From NCBI GenBank assembly GCA_012518475.1, contig JAAYSB010000270.1, positions 1-7,526 on the forward strand: a DNA stretch of 7,526 bases, read 5' to 3'. The notes below the pieces were generated by a model. The model was not told where the DNA came from. It did not search any database and was given only the letters and a program-made list of their open reading frames with translations. Each line of letters begins with the position of its first letter. Positions within the stretch are counted from its first letter, which is position 1. The position numbers and the translations under genes are program-made. Source of the DNA: Intrasporangiaceae bacterium (lineage in GTDB: Bacteria; Actinomycetota; Actinomycetes; Actinomycetales; Dermatophilaceae). Shown piece after piece: positions 1 through 5,279 of the stretch.

Positions 1-294
1 CGGAAGCGGCCCGGCCCCCGAGTCGATGACGAAGTCGGTCACCCGCCCCACCGGAGTGGTGCGGCCGAACAGCGCCGCCTCCTCCTCGATCTGGGCCCGA
101 CCCTTGTCGAGGGAGAGCTTGTCGAAGCCGGGTCCGGGTAGAGCGTTGAGGAGCCGGAGGGCGGCGCCGACCTCGGGATAGACGGTCTGGCCGTCGATCT
201 CCTCGAGGGGTCCGGCGATGCGTCGCTGGGCCGACTCCGGGAGTCTTCCAAGGGCACCGAGAACACCCCGGGACACCGCAGACATGAAGGTCAT
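1..294 (-). CDS. Alpha/beta hydrolase (esterase/lipase-like), N-terminal part, truncated by window edge
   Basis: The reading frame enters from the left edge, so only the first 98 residues are seen. It begins MTFMSAVSRG, has a leucine/alanine-rich helical cap (residues 35-75, containing DGQTVYPEVGAALRLLNALP) and reaches a VGRVTDFVIDSGAGPLP segment at 82-98. An N-terminal helix pair followed by a 'x-G-x-V-x-D-x-x-I-x-x-x-x-G-P-L-P' strand is the usual lead-in to the hydrolase core of Abhydrolase_3 / hormone-sensitive-lipase-like esterases. The HGGG oxyanion motif and the Ser-Asp-His triad would lie further left and cannot be checked, so the family call is an inference from the lead-in. There is no good Shine-Dalgarno sequence. 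ATG at 294 is chosen, with ATG at 285 (MSAVSRG) equally possible; a weak GACACT or CACCAT hexamer precedes each. The gene is divergent from rlmC. Confidence 0.6.
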   Translation of the reverse strand, partial: MTFMSAVSRGVLGALGRLPESAQRRIAGPLEEIDGQTVYPEVGAALRLLNALPGPGFDKLSLDKGRAQIEEEAALFGRTTPVGRVTDFVIDSGAGPLP

Positions 295-383
295 GGTGCA
301 GTGTCCCAGAGCTTGCCGGTCGGGTGGCCGTTCGTCGACGTCCGGCTCCAGCGGCCGCGTCGGTGTTCGTCTCGCGGATGGCC

Positions 384-401
384 TGCCGTCACTGCCGTCA
401 C
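384..401. repeat. Two tandem copies of a 9-base unit in the intergenic region before rlmC
   Basis: The unit TGCCGTCAC occurs twice back to back and is followed by TG, so GTCACTG occurs twice at a 9-base period. It lies between the divergent hydrolase and rlmC genes, about 70 bases before the rlmC start. It might be a paired regulator half-site or simple chance duplication. Nothing else in the window repeats it to my eye. Confidence 0.4.
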
Positions 402-430
402 TGAGAAGCCGCGGACGGCTGCGTCGACCT

Positions 431-442
431 CCGCTCAAGCGG
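431..442. promoter_or_regulatory. Short palindrome near the expected -35 region of rlmC
   Basis: CCGCTCAAGCGG has perfect 5-base arms around a 2-base centre. It ends 12 bases before the putative rlmC -10 hexamer, so it covers the place a -35 box would occupy. It could be an operator, or a weak CCGC-tcaa-GCGG hairpin; palindromes of this size are common by chance in GC-rich DNA. Confidence 0.25.
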
Positions 443-454
443 CCTCGCCTCCCG

Positions 455-460
455 TACCCT
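455..460 (+). promoter_or_regulatory. Putative -10 hexamer (TACCCT) of rlmC, leaderless
   Basis: TACCCT fits the actinobacterial TANNNT -10 pattern and ends eight bases before the GTG at 469, with no Shine-Dalgarno sequence between. Transcription would begin at or within a few bases of the start codon. No -35 box is recognisable at 16-18 bases upstream, where the palindrome at 431-442 sits. Confidence 0.4.
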
Positions 461-468
461 GGCTCACT

Positions 469-1590
469 GTGACCGCCACCCTCGACTGCGCCTACTGGGA
501 GGCAGGCCGCTGCCGATCGTGCACGCTCATCGAGACCCCGTATGCCCGCCAGCTGGCCGACAAGGACGCTGCCACCCGGGCCCTGCTCCCGATGATCCCC
601 CACGCGGTGTGGGAGGCACCTCAGCAGAGCCGCCCGGACCACTTCCGCAACAAGGCCAAGCTCGTCGTCGGCGGACGTCCAGGATCGGTCACGGTCGGCA
701 TTCTCGACGGTCGCCGGGAGGGGGTCGACCTGCGCGACTGCCCGCTCCACGAGGAGGGCCTCCACGACGCCATCCACCGCACCGCCGACATCCTCGACGA
801 ACTGCGCCTCATCCCGTACGACATCCCAGCCCGGCGTGGCGAGCTGAAGTATGTGCTGCTCACCCACTCCCCCACCGGCGAGCTCATGCTGCGCTTCGTC
901 CTGCGCACCGGGCACCATCTGGAGCGGCTCCAGACATCACTTCCCGAGATCGTGCGGACCCTCCCCGAGGTGCGGGTCGTCTCGGTCAACCTCCACCCGG
1001 AGCACAAGGCCGTGCTCGAGGGTGACGAGGAGGTCCTCCTCACCGAGCAGGACACCCTCCCGATGACGGTCAACGACATCACGCTCCATCTCGGGGTGCG
1101 CAGCTTCTTCCAGACCAACACCGCGGTTGCGGCCGCTCTCTATCGCACCGCCCAGGAGTGGACCGACCAGCTCGACCTCAGCACCGTCGCCGACCTGTTC
1201 TGCGGGGTGGGCGGATTCGCGCACCACCTGGCCGGACCCGGCCGCGAGGTCACCGGCGTCGAGATCTCGACCGAGGCGATCGACGCCGCGCGGCGGACTG
1301 TCACGCCGCACGAGGTACGGTTCGTCGCCGGCGATGCCACCGCATACCTCATCGGCAGCGGGACGGCCGACCTCGTCGTCGTCAACCCGCCCCGGCGCGG
1401 CATCACGACACTGGCAGCCGACCTGGACGCGAGCGCGGCCCGATATGTCCTGTACTCGAGCTGCAACGCGCGCTCCCTGGCGACGGACCTGGCCGCGATG
1501 CCGTCCCTGCGGCCGGTGCGGGCACGGCTGTTCGACATGTTCCCGCAGACCGGCCACAGCGAGATCCTCACTCTGCTGGAGCGCGACTGA
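469..1590 (+). CDS. rlmC: 23S rRNA (uracil-C5)-methyltransferase, RlmC type
   Basis: A SAM-dependent enzyme that makes 5-methyluridine in 23S rRNA; the E. coli homologue (RumB/RlmC) modifies U747. The 373-residue product matches the 375 residues of the E. coli protein in length and order of motifs. Cysteines 7, 15, 18 (spacing C-X7-C-X2-C) and 91 are the four ligands expected for a [4Fe-4S] cluster. FFQTN (213-217), DLFCGVGGF (242-250) and NPPRRG (306-311) form the SAM-binding site. SSCN (330-333) supplies the nucleophile Cys332, and Glu365 in GHSEILTLL fits the proton-abstracting glutamate. There is no N-terminal TRAM domain, unlike RlmD and many Gram-positive relatives. The frame stays open back to GTG 301, but GTG 469 is preferred: it puts the cluster cysteines at the very N-terminus as in E. 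coli, and the upstream translation looks like unconserved low-complexity residues. DUF3467 follows 24 bases downstream. Confidence 0.93.
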   Translation: MTATLDCAYWEAGRCRSCTLIETPYARQLADKDAATRALLPMIPHAVWEAPQQSRPDHFRNKAKLVVGGRPGSVTVGILDGRREGVDLRDCPLHEEGLHDAIHRTADILDELRLIPYDIPARRGELKYVLLTHSPTGELMLRFVLRTGHHLERLQTSLPEIVRTLPEVRVVSVNLHPEHKAVLEGDEEVLLTEQDTLPMTVNDITLHLGVRSFFQTNTAVAAALYRTAQEWTDQLDLSTVADLFCGVGGFAHHLAGPGREVTGVEISTEAIDAARRTVTPHEVRFVAGDATAYLIGSGTADLVVVNPPRRGITTLAADLDASAARYVLYSSCNARSLATDLAAMPSLRPVRARLFDMFPQTGHSEILTLLERD

Positions 1591-1602
1591 GCCGGTGGCG
1601 AA

Positions 1603-1608
1603 TAGGCT
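1603..1608 (+). promoter_or_regulatory. Putative -10 hexamer (TAGGCT) of the DUF3467 gene, leaderless
   Basis: TAGGCT (TANNNT) lies in the short gap after the rlmC stop codon. Exactly six bases (cgacgg) separate it from ATG 1615, which would place the transcription start on the A of the start codon. No -35 box is clear because the upstream DNA is the rlmC 3' end. This suggests the small gene can be transcribed on its own as well as by read-through. Confidence 0.5.
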
Positions 1609-1614
1609 CGACGG

Positions 1615-1899
1615 ATGAACCAGCCACAACAGCCGAAGTATGCGATCACCGTTCCTCCGGACGTTCTCGCCGGCGTCCCCGTCGACTTCGCCGGGGTGTG
1701 GCGGACGAACGAGACACTCGTCCTCGACTTCAACGTCCAGTCCGAGCCGCTCTCCCCAGGGCCGGACGGCGCACCGACGATCAAGGGTGTGACTGTCGCC
1801 CGCGTGCGCGTGCCGGTGGCGCAGGGGTTCGAGCTCATGCGGGCGCTCAACACCCAGCTCACTGCGTGGGAGAAGGAGCACCCCAACCGCACGAGCTGA
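1615..1899 (+). CDS. DUF3467 family small protein
   Basis: A 94-residue protein of unknown function. The pattern is that of DUF3467: a hydrophilic N-terminus, a 'VPPDVLAGVPVDFAGVWRTNETLVLDF' type block (13-39, here described by its key residues P14-P15, G20, D24-F25, W29, L37-D38-F39), a variable loop rich in Pro/Gly (44-57), then VARVRVPVAQGFELMRALN (61-79) and a C-terminal helix LTAWEKEHP. Members are typically about 90-110 residues, so this looks complete. No signal peptide, membrane segment or metal site is visible; it should be cytoplasmic. It lies 24 bases after rlmC on the same strand and converges on yciO, leaving 31 bases between stop codons. No conserved functional partner is known to me, so its position next to rlmC should not be read as a role in rRNA modification. 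Confidence 0.82.
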   Translation: MNQPQQPKYAITVPPDVLAGVPVDFAGVWRTNETLVLDFNVQSEPLSPGPDGAPTIKGVTVARVRVPVAQGFELMRALNTQLTAWEKEHPNRTS

Positions 1900-1930
1900 T
1901 CGTCGGGATCCGCCCCGCCCGGTCCTCGAG

Positions 1931-2557
1931 CTATTCGTCCACGCCGAAGAGGGCCGGATCGCCGGCGCCGACCCGGTCGATGACGGCTGTGCCGTCGGTG
2001 AAGTCGACGACGGTCGTCGGCTCAGCCCCGCACTCCCCCTCGATGACGACGTCGACGAGGTGGCCGAGCTCGTCGTTGACGATCCAGCCCTCCGTCATCG
2101 GCTCGGACTCGCCGGGCAGGAGGAGGGTCGAGGAGAGGATCGGTTCGCCGAGCTCGGCCAGGAGCGCTGAGACCACCCGGTGGTCGGGGAGGCGGACGCC
2201 GACCGTCTTCTTCTTCGCGTGCAGCAGCCGACGCGGCACCTCCTTCGTCGCCGGAAGGATGAAGGTGAACGGGCCGGGCGTGGCCGCCTTGATCGCGCGG
2301 AAGACGGAGTTGTCGATGAGGACGAACTGGCCGAGCTGGGCGAACGAGGCACAGACGAGGGTGTAGTGGTGCCGGTGGTCGAGCCGCCGGATGCTGGCGA
2401 TGCGTTCCTTGCCCTCCTGGTTGCCGAGTGCACAGCCGAGCGCATAGCCGCTGTCCGTCGGATAGGCGACGAGCCCGCCGTCCCGGATGATGTCGACCGC
2501 CTGGCCGATGAGACGGGGCTGAGGGTCGACCGGGTGGATGTCGAGATAGCGGGCCAT
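1931..2557 (-). CDS. yciO: YciO: YrdC/Sua5-domain protein (threonylcarbamoyl-AMP synthase-like)
   Basis: A 208-residue single-domain protein close in length and sequence pattern to E. coli YciO (206 residues). Recognisable blocks are YLDIHPVDPQPRLIGQAV (4-21), GGLVAYPTDSGYALGC (27-42), TPGPFTFILPATKEVPRRLL (93-112), KKKTVGVRLPDH (116-126), GEPILSSTLLLPG (137-149) and TTVVDFTDG (181-189). The fold belongs to the TsaC/Sua5 family that makes threonylcarbamoyl-AMP for tRNA t6A. However, the canonical S-x-N motif of TsaC is replaced here by SST at 142-144, as in YciO proteins, whose in vivo role is less clear. A separate tsaC is therefore expected elsewhere. ATG 2557 shares its A with the TGA of osmC (TGATG), implying translational coupling. 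An upstream-extended start in the same frame would overlap osmC and adds no conserved sequence. Confidence 0.88.
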   Translation of the reverse strand: MARYLDIHPVDPQPRLIGQAVDIIRDGGLVAYPTDSGYALGCALGNQEGKERIASIRRLDHRHHYTLVCASFAQLGQFVLIDNSVFRAIKAATPGPFTFILPATKEVPRRLLHAKKKTVGVRLPDHRVVSALLAELGEPILSSTLLLPGESEPMTEGWIVNDELGHLVDVVIEGECGAEPTTVVDFTDGTAVIDRVGAGDPALFGVDE

Positions 2558-3030
2558 CACCCGATCCGCATCTCGACCGCGGTCCCCAGCGAGACCGTGC
2601 GCGACACCGTGCACAGCCGGTCGTGGGACATCTCGACCGCCTTGGGCAGCATGTCGCGTGCGCGGTCCCCCTCCTCACCCTCAGGGAAGCGCACGGTGAA
2701 CGTCACGACGAGGTCGGTCATGTGATTGCCGCGCTCGGCGTCGCTGGTCTTCTCGCCCTCTGCCGCGGCCTCGAACTCGATCGGCTCGGCGCGGCGGCTG
2801 GTGATGTGGTCGACATCGACGGCCGAGCAGCCCGCGATCGCCGCGAGGAGCAGCTCGACCGGGGTGAAGTCGGCGCTCTCGCCGGAGCCGATGCTGATCG
2901 TGCCGCCTCGCACGTTGGTCGCCTCGTAGCGTCCGAGCGACGAGCGGGTCATCGAGACCCGGCGGTGTCCCGGCCCGGTTCCGCCGGTGGGCTCGGGCTG
3001 TGACTGCGACGAGCTGCGCTCTGTTGCCAT
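2557..3030 (-). CDS. OsmC-family protein (thiol-dependent peroxidase-like)
   Basis: A 157-residue OsmC/Ohr-superfamily protein. After a polar N-terminal tail (1-27) it shows the OsmC order: GRYEATNVRGG (33-43), SADFTPVELLLAAIAGCSAVDV (52-73 region, first cysteine Cys68), a central strand EFEAAAEGEK (85-94), LVVTFTVRFP (107-116) and SHDRLCTVSRTV (135-146, second cysteine Cys140). Cys68 and Cys140 correspond to the paired redox cysteines that reduce organic hydroperoxides in this superfamily. Members are usually about 135-145 residues; the excess is the N-terminal tail. A start at Met27 would remove it, but ATG 3030 has a well placed -10 hexamer six bases upstream. This is the first gene of an operon with yciO. 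Whether it is OsmC, Ohr or an uncharacterised subgroup cannot be settled by eye, so no symbol is given. Confidence 0.85.
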   Translation of the reverse strand: MATERSSSQSQPEPTGGTGPGHRRVSMTRSSLGRYEATNVRGGTISIGSGESADFTPVELLLAAIAGCSAVDVDHITSRRAEPIEFEAAAEGEKTSDAERGNHMTDLVVTFTVRFPEGEEGDRARDMLPKAVEMSHDRLCTVSRTVSLGTAVEMRIG

Positions 3031-3051
3031 ACCCGCACCCTAGATCACAAT
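3024..3051 (+). promoter_or_regulatory. Promoter of the histidine phosphatase gene (-35 TTGCCA, -10 CACAAT)
   Basis: TTGCCA at 3024-3029 matches the -35 consensus TTGACA at five of six bases. A 16-base spacer follows, then CACAAT at 3046-3051 (fits NANNNT), and seven bases later ATG 3059. The -35 box overlaps the start codon of the divergent osmC (reverse complement of 3028-3030), so the two promoters are interleaved. This arrangement favours ATG 3059 over ATG 3050 as the phosphatase start. Confidence 0.5.
3037..3042 (-). promoter_or_regulatory. Putative -10 hexamer (TAGGGT) of osmC-yciO, leaderless
   Basis: On the minus strand, TAGGGT (TANNNT) is followed by exactly six bases (gcgggt) and then ATG 3030, placing the likely transcription start on the start codon. 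No ribosome-binding site is present. The hexamer sits inside the 16-base spacer of the divergent phosphatase promoter, so the two polymerases could not bind together. Confidence 0.5.
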
Positions 3052-3058
3052 GTGGGGT

Positions 3059-3673
3059 ATGCGTCGCGCCGCTCTCCCTGCCACCACCCCACTCGCCGGT
3101 CGCCTCATCCTCGTCCGCCACGGCCGCACCGAGTGGTCGGAGAACGGTCGCCACACCGGAGTGACAGACCTGCCGCTCCTCCCCGAGGGCGAGGAGGACG
3201 GCCGGCGGCTGGGCCGGCGGCTGGAGGAGTACGACATCGCGGTGGCGCTGACCTCTCCGCGTCAGCGAGCCCGGCGCACTGCCGAGCTCGCGGGATTCGG
3301 CACCGCCGAGGTGGATGAGGATCTCGTCGAGTGGGACTACGGCGGCTACGAAGGCAGGACGACGCCGCAGATCCGCGAGGAGGTCGGGTACGACTGGACC
3401 GTCTTCGAGCACGGGGTGGTGCCGGGGCAGACGCCGGGCGAGACGGTCGAGGAGGTCGCGGCGCGGGCCTCACGGGTCATCGCCCGGGTCCTGCCCACCC
3501 TCGCGGAGCGGGACGCGGTGCTCTTCGGGCACGGGCACGCACTGCGCGTGCTGGCGGCGACCTTCCTGCGCCGCGAGCCGCGCTTCGGCGCACACCTCGT
3601 CCTCGATGCCGGCGCGCTGTGTGTGCTCGGCGAGCGGCGGGAGCAGCCGGTCATCCGGCTGTGGAACGGCTGA
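3059..3673 (+). CDS. Histidine phosphatase family protein (phosphoglycerate mutase-like)
   Basis: A 204-residue branch-1 histidine phosphatase; numbers below count from ATG 3059. LILVRHGRTEW at 16-26 holds the RHG signature with the phospho-accepting His21. TSPRQRARRTAEL (65-77) carries the substrate arginine, LVEWDYGGYEG (89-99) supplies the acid/base glutamate Glu91, and LFGHGHALRVL (155-165) the second catalytic His158. The family includes cofactor-dependent phosphoglycerate mutases, but at this length, and without the longer loops of true GpmA (about 250 residues), a broad phosphatase role is more likely than glycolysis. The substrate cannot be predicted. ATG 3050, three codons upstream, is an alternative start; 3059 is chosen for its promoter spacing. 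The gene is divergent from osmC, and its stop lies three bases from the stop of the convergent ligase gene. Confidence 0.88.
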   Translation: MRRAALPATTPLAGRLILVRHGRTEWSENGRHTGVTDLPLLPEGEEDGRRLGRRLEEYDIAVALTSPRQRARRTAELAGFGTAEVDEDLVEWDYGGYEGRTTPQIREEVGYDWTVFEHGVVPGQTPGETVEEVAARASRVIARVLPTLAERDAVLFGHGHALRVLAATFLRREPRFGAHLVLDAGALCVLGERREQPVIRLWNG

Positions 3674-3676
3674 CGG

Positions 3677-5158
3677 TCAGGGCACGCGCCAGAGGTGGAC
3701 CGGCACATTGGTGTGCATGTTCTCGACATAGAGCTCGAGCATGCGTCGTAGGGCACTGGCCCGGTCCTCCCCGGCCTCCTCGAGGGCTGCGACCGTGTCG
3801 GACTGCCACGTCGCGCCGTTCTTCCCTGCGGTCGCCCGGCCCTCGATGACGGTCAGATAGCGGTCGATCACCGTGCTCGAGACCCCCCAGTCAGCCAGCC
3901 CCTCATGGGCCATCGGGAGGAGGTGGCGAAGCACGAGCTCGTCGACACCGACCTCACCGAACCCGGGCCAGTAGACACGGGCCTCGATGCCGCGTCGGGC
4001 GCACTCGCGGAAGTTCTGCTCCGCGGCGGCGAAGCTCATCTGCGTCCACACCGGGCGGTCCTCGTTGGCAAGGGTGCGGACCAGCCCGTAGTAGAACGCC
4101 GCGTTGGCCAGGACGTCGCGCAGGGTGGGGCCGGCCGGCAGGACGCGGTTCTCGACCCGCAGGTGCGGCTTGCCACCGACGGTGTCATAGATCGGCCGGT
4201 TCCATCGATACACCGTGCCGTTGTGCAGACGCAGCTCAGCGAGCTCCGGAGCGGCGCCCGACCCCAGGACCGCGACCGGGTCCTCGTCGGAGGTCTCGGC
4301 CAGGAGCGCGGGGAAGTATCGGACGTTCTCCTCGAACAGGTCGAAGATCGAGGTGATCCAGCGCTCCCCGAACCACACCCGTGGTCGCACACCCTGGTTG
4401 CGCAGCTCGATGGGTCGGGTGTCGGTGGCCTGCTTGAAGAGCTCGATGCGGGTCTCCGCGTGGAGCCTGCGGCCGAAGAAGAAGGGACTGTTCGCGGCCA
4501 TGCCCAGCTGTGGGCCGACGATCGCCTGCGCAGCGTTCCAGTAGTTCGCGAACTCGGTCGGCGCCACCTGGATGTGCAGCTGGACGGAGGTGCACGCCGA
4601 CTCGGGAGCAATGGAGTCCGAGTAGGTTGCGAGCCGCTCGCCGGTCGGGCCCTCGATGTCGAGATAGATGTCCTCACCGCGGGCGAAGAAGATCGAGTCG
4701 TTGAGCGCGGTGTACCGGTTGTTGTCGGAGATCCAGTCCCCGGCGAAGTGCTCCGGCATGATCGTCGGCAGGATGCCGATCGGCACGATCCGGGCCCCGA
4801 CCTGCTGGGCGCGGTTGTCGGCGTTGGTGAGCGACTCCCGCAGCTCCTCCTCGAGCGCGAGTGCCTCGTCTCCCGGCAGCGGCCGAGGATCGACATTGAG
4901 CTCGATGTTGTACTGCGCCAGCTCGGTCTGGTAGTCGGGATCGGCGATGTGCTCGAGAACCTCGGCGTTGCCGAACTTCGGCTGGTAGGCCTCGTCGACG
5001 AGGTTGAGCTCGATCTCGAGCCCGGTGAGCGGCTTGTCGAACTCGAACTGGCTGCCGGCGAGCATCTCCTCGAACACGTCGAGGTTCTGGCGGACCTTCT
5101 CGCGGTACCGCTGGCGTTCCTCGCGCGTGTAGCTCTGGGCGCTCACTTCCGTTCCCAT
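3677..5158 (-). CDS. Glutamate-cysteine ligase-like protein, GCS2 family (actinobacterial type)
   Basis: A 493-residue protein of the GCS2 / carboxylate-amine ligase superfamily, ATP-dependent enzymes that join an amine to the gamma-carboxyl of glutamate. Blocks visible: a charged N-terminus TREERQRYREK (11-21), TGLEIELNLVD (45-55) with likely metal-binding acids Glu48 and Glu50, ELAQYNIELNVDPRPL (79-94), CTSVQLHIQVAPTEF (189-203), AANSPFFFGRRLHAETRIEL (221-240), LRVENRVLPAGPT (333-345), and a C-terminal YVENMHTNVPVHLW (477-490). The first half is the ATP/glutamate site. Databases usually call this group glutamate-cysteine ligase, but many actinomycetes use mycothiol rather than glutathione, so the true amine substrate is uncertain. 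It is not obviously EgtA, since no ergothioneine genes adjoin. ATG 5158 is chosen because MGTEVSAQSYTREE is the start typical of the group; further upstream codons are intergenic. Confidence 0.82.
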   Translation of the reverse strand: MGTEVSAQSYTREERQRYREKVRQNLDVFEEMLAGSQFEFDKPLTGLEIELNLVDEAYQPKFGNAEVLEHIADPDYQTELAQYNIELNVDPRPLPGDEALALEEELRESLTNADNRAQQVGARIVPIGILPTIMPEHFAGDWISDNNRYTALNDSIFFARGEDIYLDIEGPTGERLATYSDSIAPESACTSVQLHIQVAPTEFANYWNAAQAIVGPQLGMAANSPFFFGRRLHAETRIELFKQATDTRPIELRNQGVRPRVWFGERWITSIFDLFEENVRYFPALLAETSDEDPVAVLGSGAAPELAELRLHNGTVYRWNRPIYDTVGGKPHLRVENRVLPAGPTLRDVLANAAFYYGLVRTLANEDRPVWTQMSFAAAEQNFRECARRGIEARVYWPGFGEVGVDELVLRHLLPMAHEGLADWGVSSTVIDRYLTVIEGRATAGKNGATWQSDTVAALEEAGEDRASALRRMLELYVENMHTNVPVHLWRVP

Positions 5159-5165
5159 GCCCCCG

Positions 5166-5171
5166 ATCCAA
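5166..5171 (-). promoter_or_regulatory. Weak putative -10 hexamer (TTGGAT) of the GCS2 ligase gene
   Basis: On the minus strand TTGGAT precedes ATG 5158 by seven bases (cgggggc). It lacks the preferred A at the second position, so it is a weak candidate kept mainly because its spacing matches the other genes here. The G run touches the ATG and is too close for a normal ribosome-binding site. Confidence 0.25.
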
Positions 5172-5174
5172 CCA

Positions 5175-5197
5175 GAAACACGGGCTTTCCGTGGTTC
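5175..5197. repeat. Inverted repeat between GCS2 ligase gene and sbcD, possible operator
   Basis: GAAACACGG and CCGTGGTTC form 9-base arms with one mismatch around a GCTTT centre; the inner five base pairs (CACGG/CCGTG) are perfect. It lies 17-39 bases upstream of the ligase start codon, over the -35/spacer region of its putative promoter and about 83 bases before the sbcD start. The location suits a repressor or activator site for the ligase gene. There is no T run, so a terminator is unlikely. Confidence 0.35.
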
Positions 5198-5267
5198 GCG
5201 GGTGCTGTTCGGCTCAGGAGGCGCCGACACACGCGGGCAGGTCCGAAGGTCTGTCAGTGGGCTCTGG

Positions 5268-5273
5268 CAGCCT
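5268..5273 (+). promoter_or_regulatory. Putative -10 hexamer (CAGCCT) of sbcDC, leaderless
   Basis: CAGCCT keeps the A and final T of TANNNT and is separated from ATG 5280 by exactly six bases (gctggt). No Shine-Dalgarno sequence or convincing -35 box is present. Weak on its own; it gains support from the same spacing at other genes in the window. Confidence 0.35.
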
Positions 5274-5279
5274 GCTGGT

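Noticed and set aside
33..60. A suspected frameshift in the truncated hydrolase near its VGRVTD segment.
   Set aside because: Re-reading the reverse complement (CCGGTGGGGCGGGTGACC) gives an uninterrupted frame; the apparent stop came from dropping one G.
301..468. A 56-residue N-terminal extension of RlmC from GTG 301.
   Set aside because: The extension has no conserved features and the family begins just before the first cluster cysteine; a -10-like hexamer sits before GTG 469.
937..1881. A minus-strand open frame of 314 codons antisense to rlmC and DUF3467.
   Set aside because: No recognisable motifs, and both opposing genes are convincingly conserved on the plus strand.
1900..1930. A possible bidirectional terminator between the convergent DUF3467 and yciO genes.
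   Set aside because: The gap contains GGATCC and CTCGAG palindromes but no stable GC-rich stem with a usable loop and no T run.
1158..2366. A plus-strand open frame of 402 codons crossing rlmC, DUF3467 and the 3' part of yciO.
   Set aside because: It spans three recognised genes in other frames and is Arg/Pro/Ala-rich without motifs; a frame shadow.
5157..5279. A 41-residue N-terminal extension of SbcD.
   Set aside because: SbcD/Mre11 proteins start at MRFLHTSDxHLG; the upstream stretch is intergenic and holds the divergent ligase promoter.
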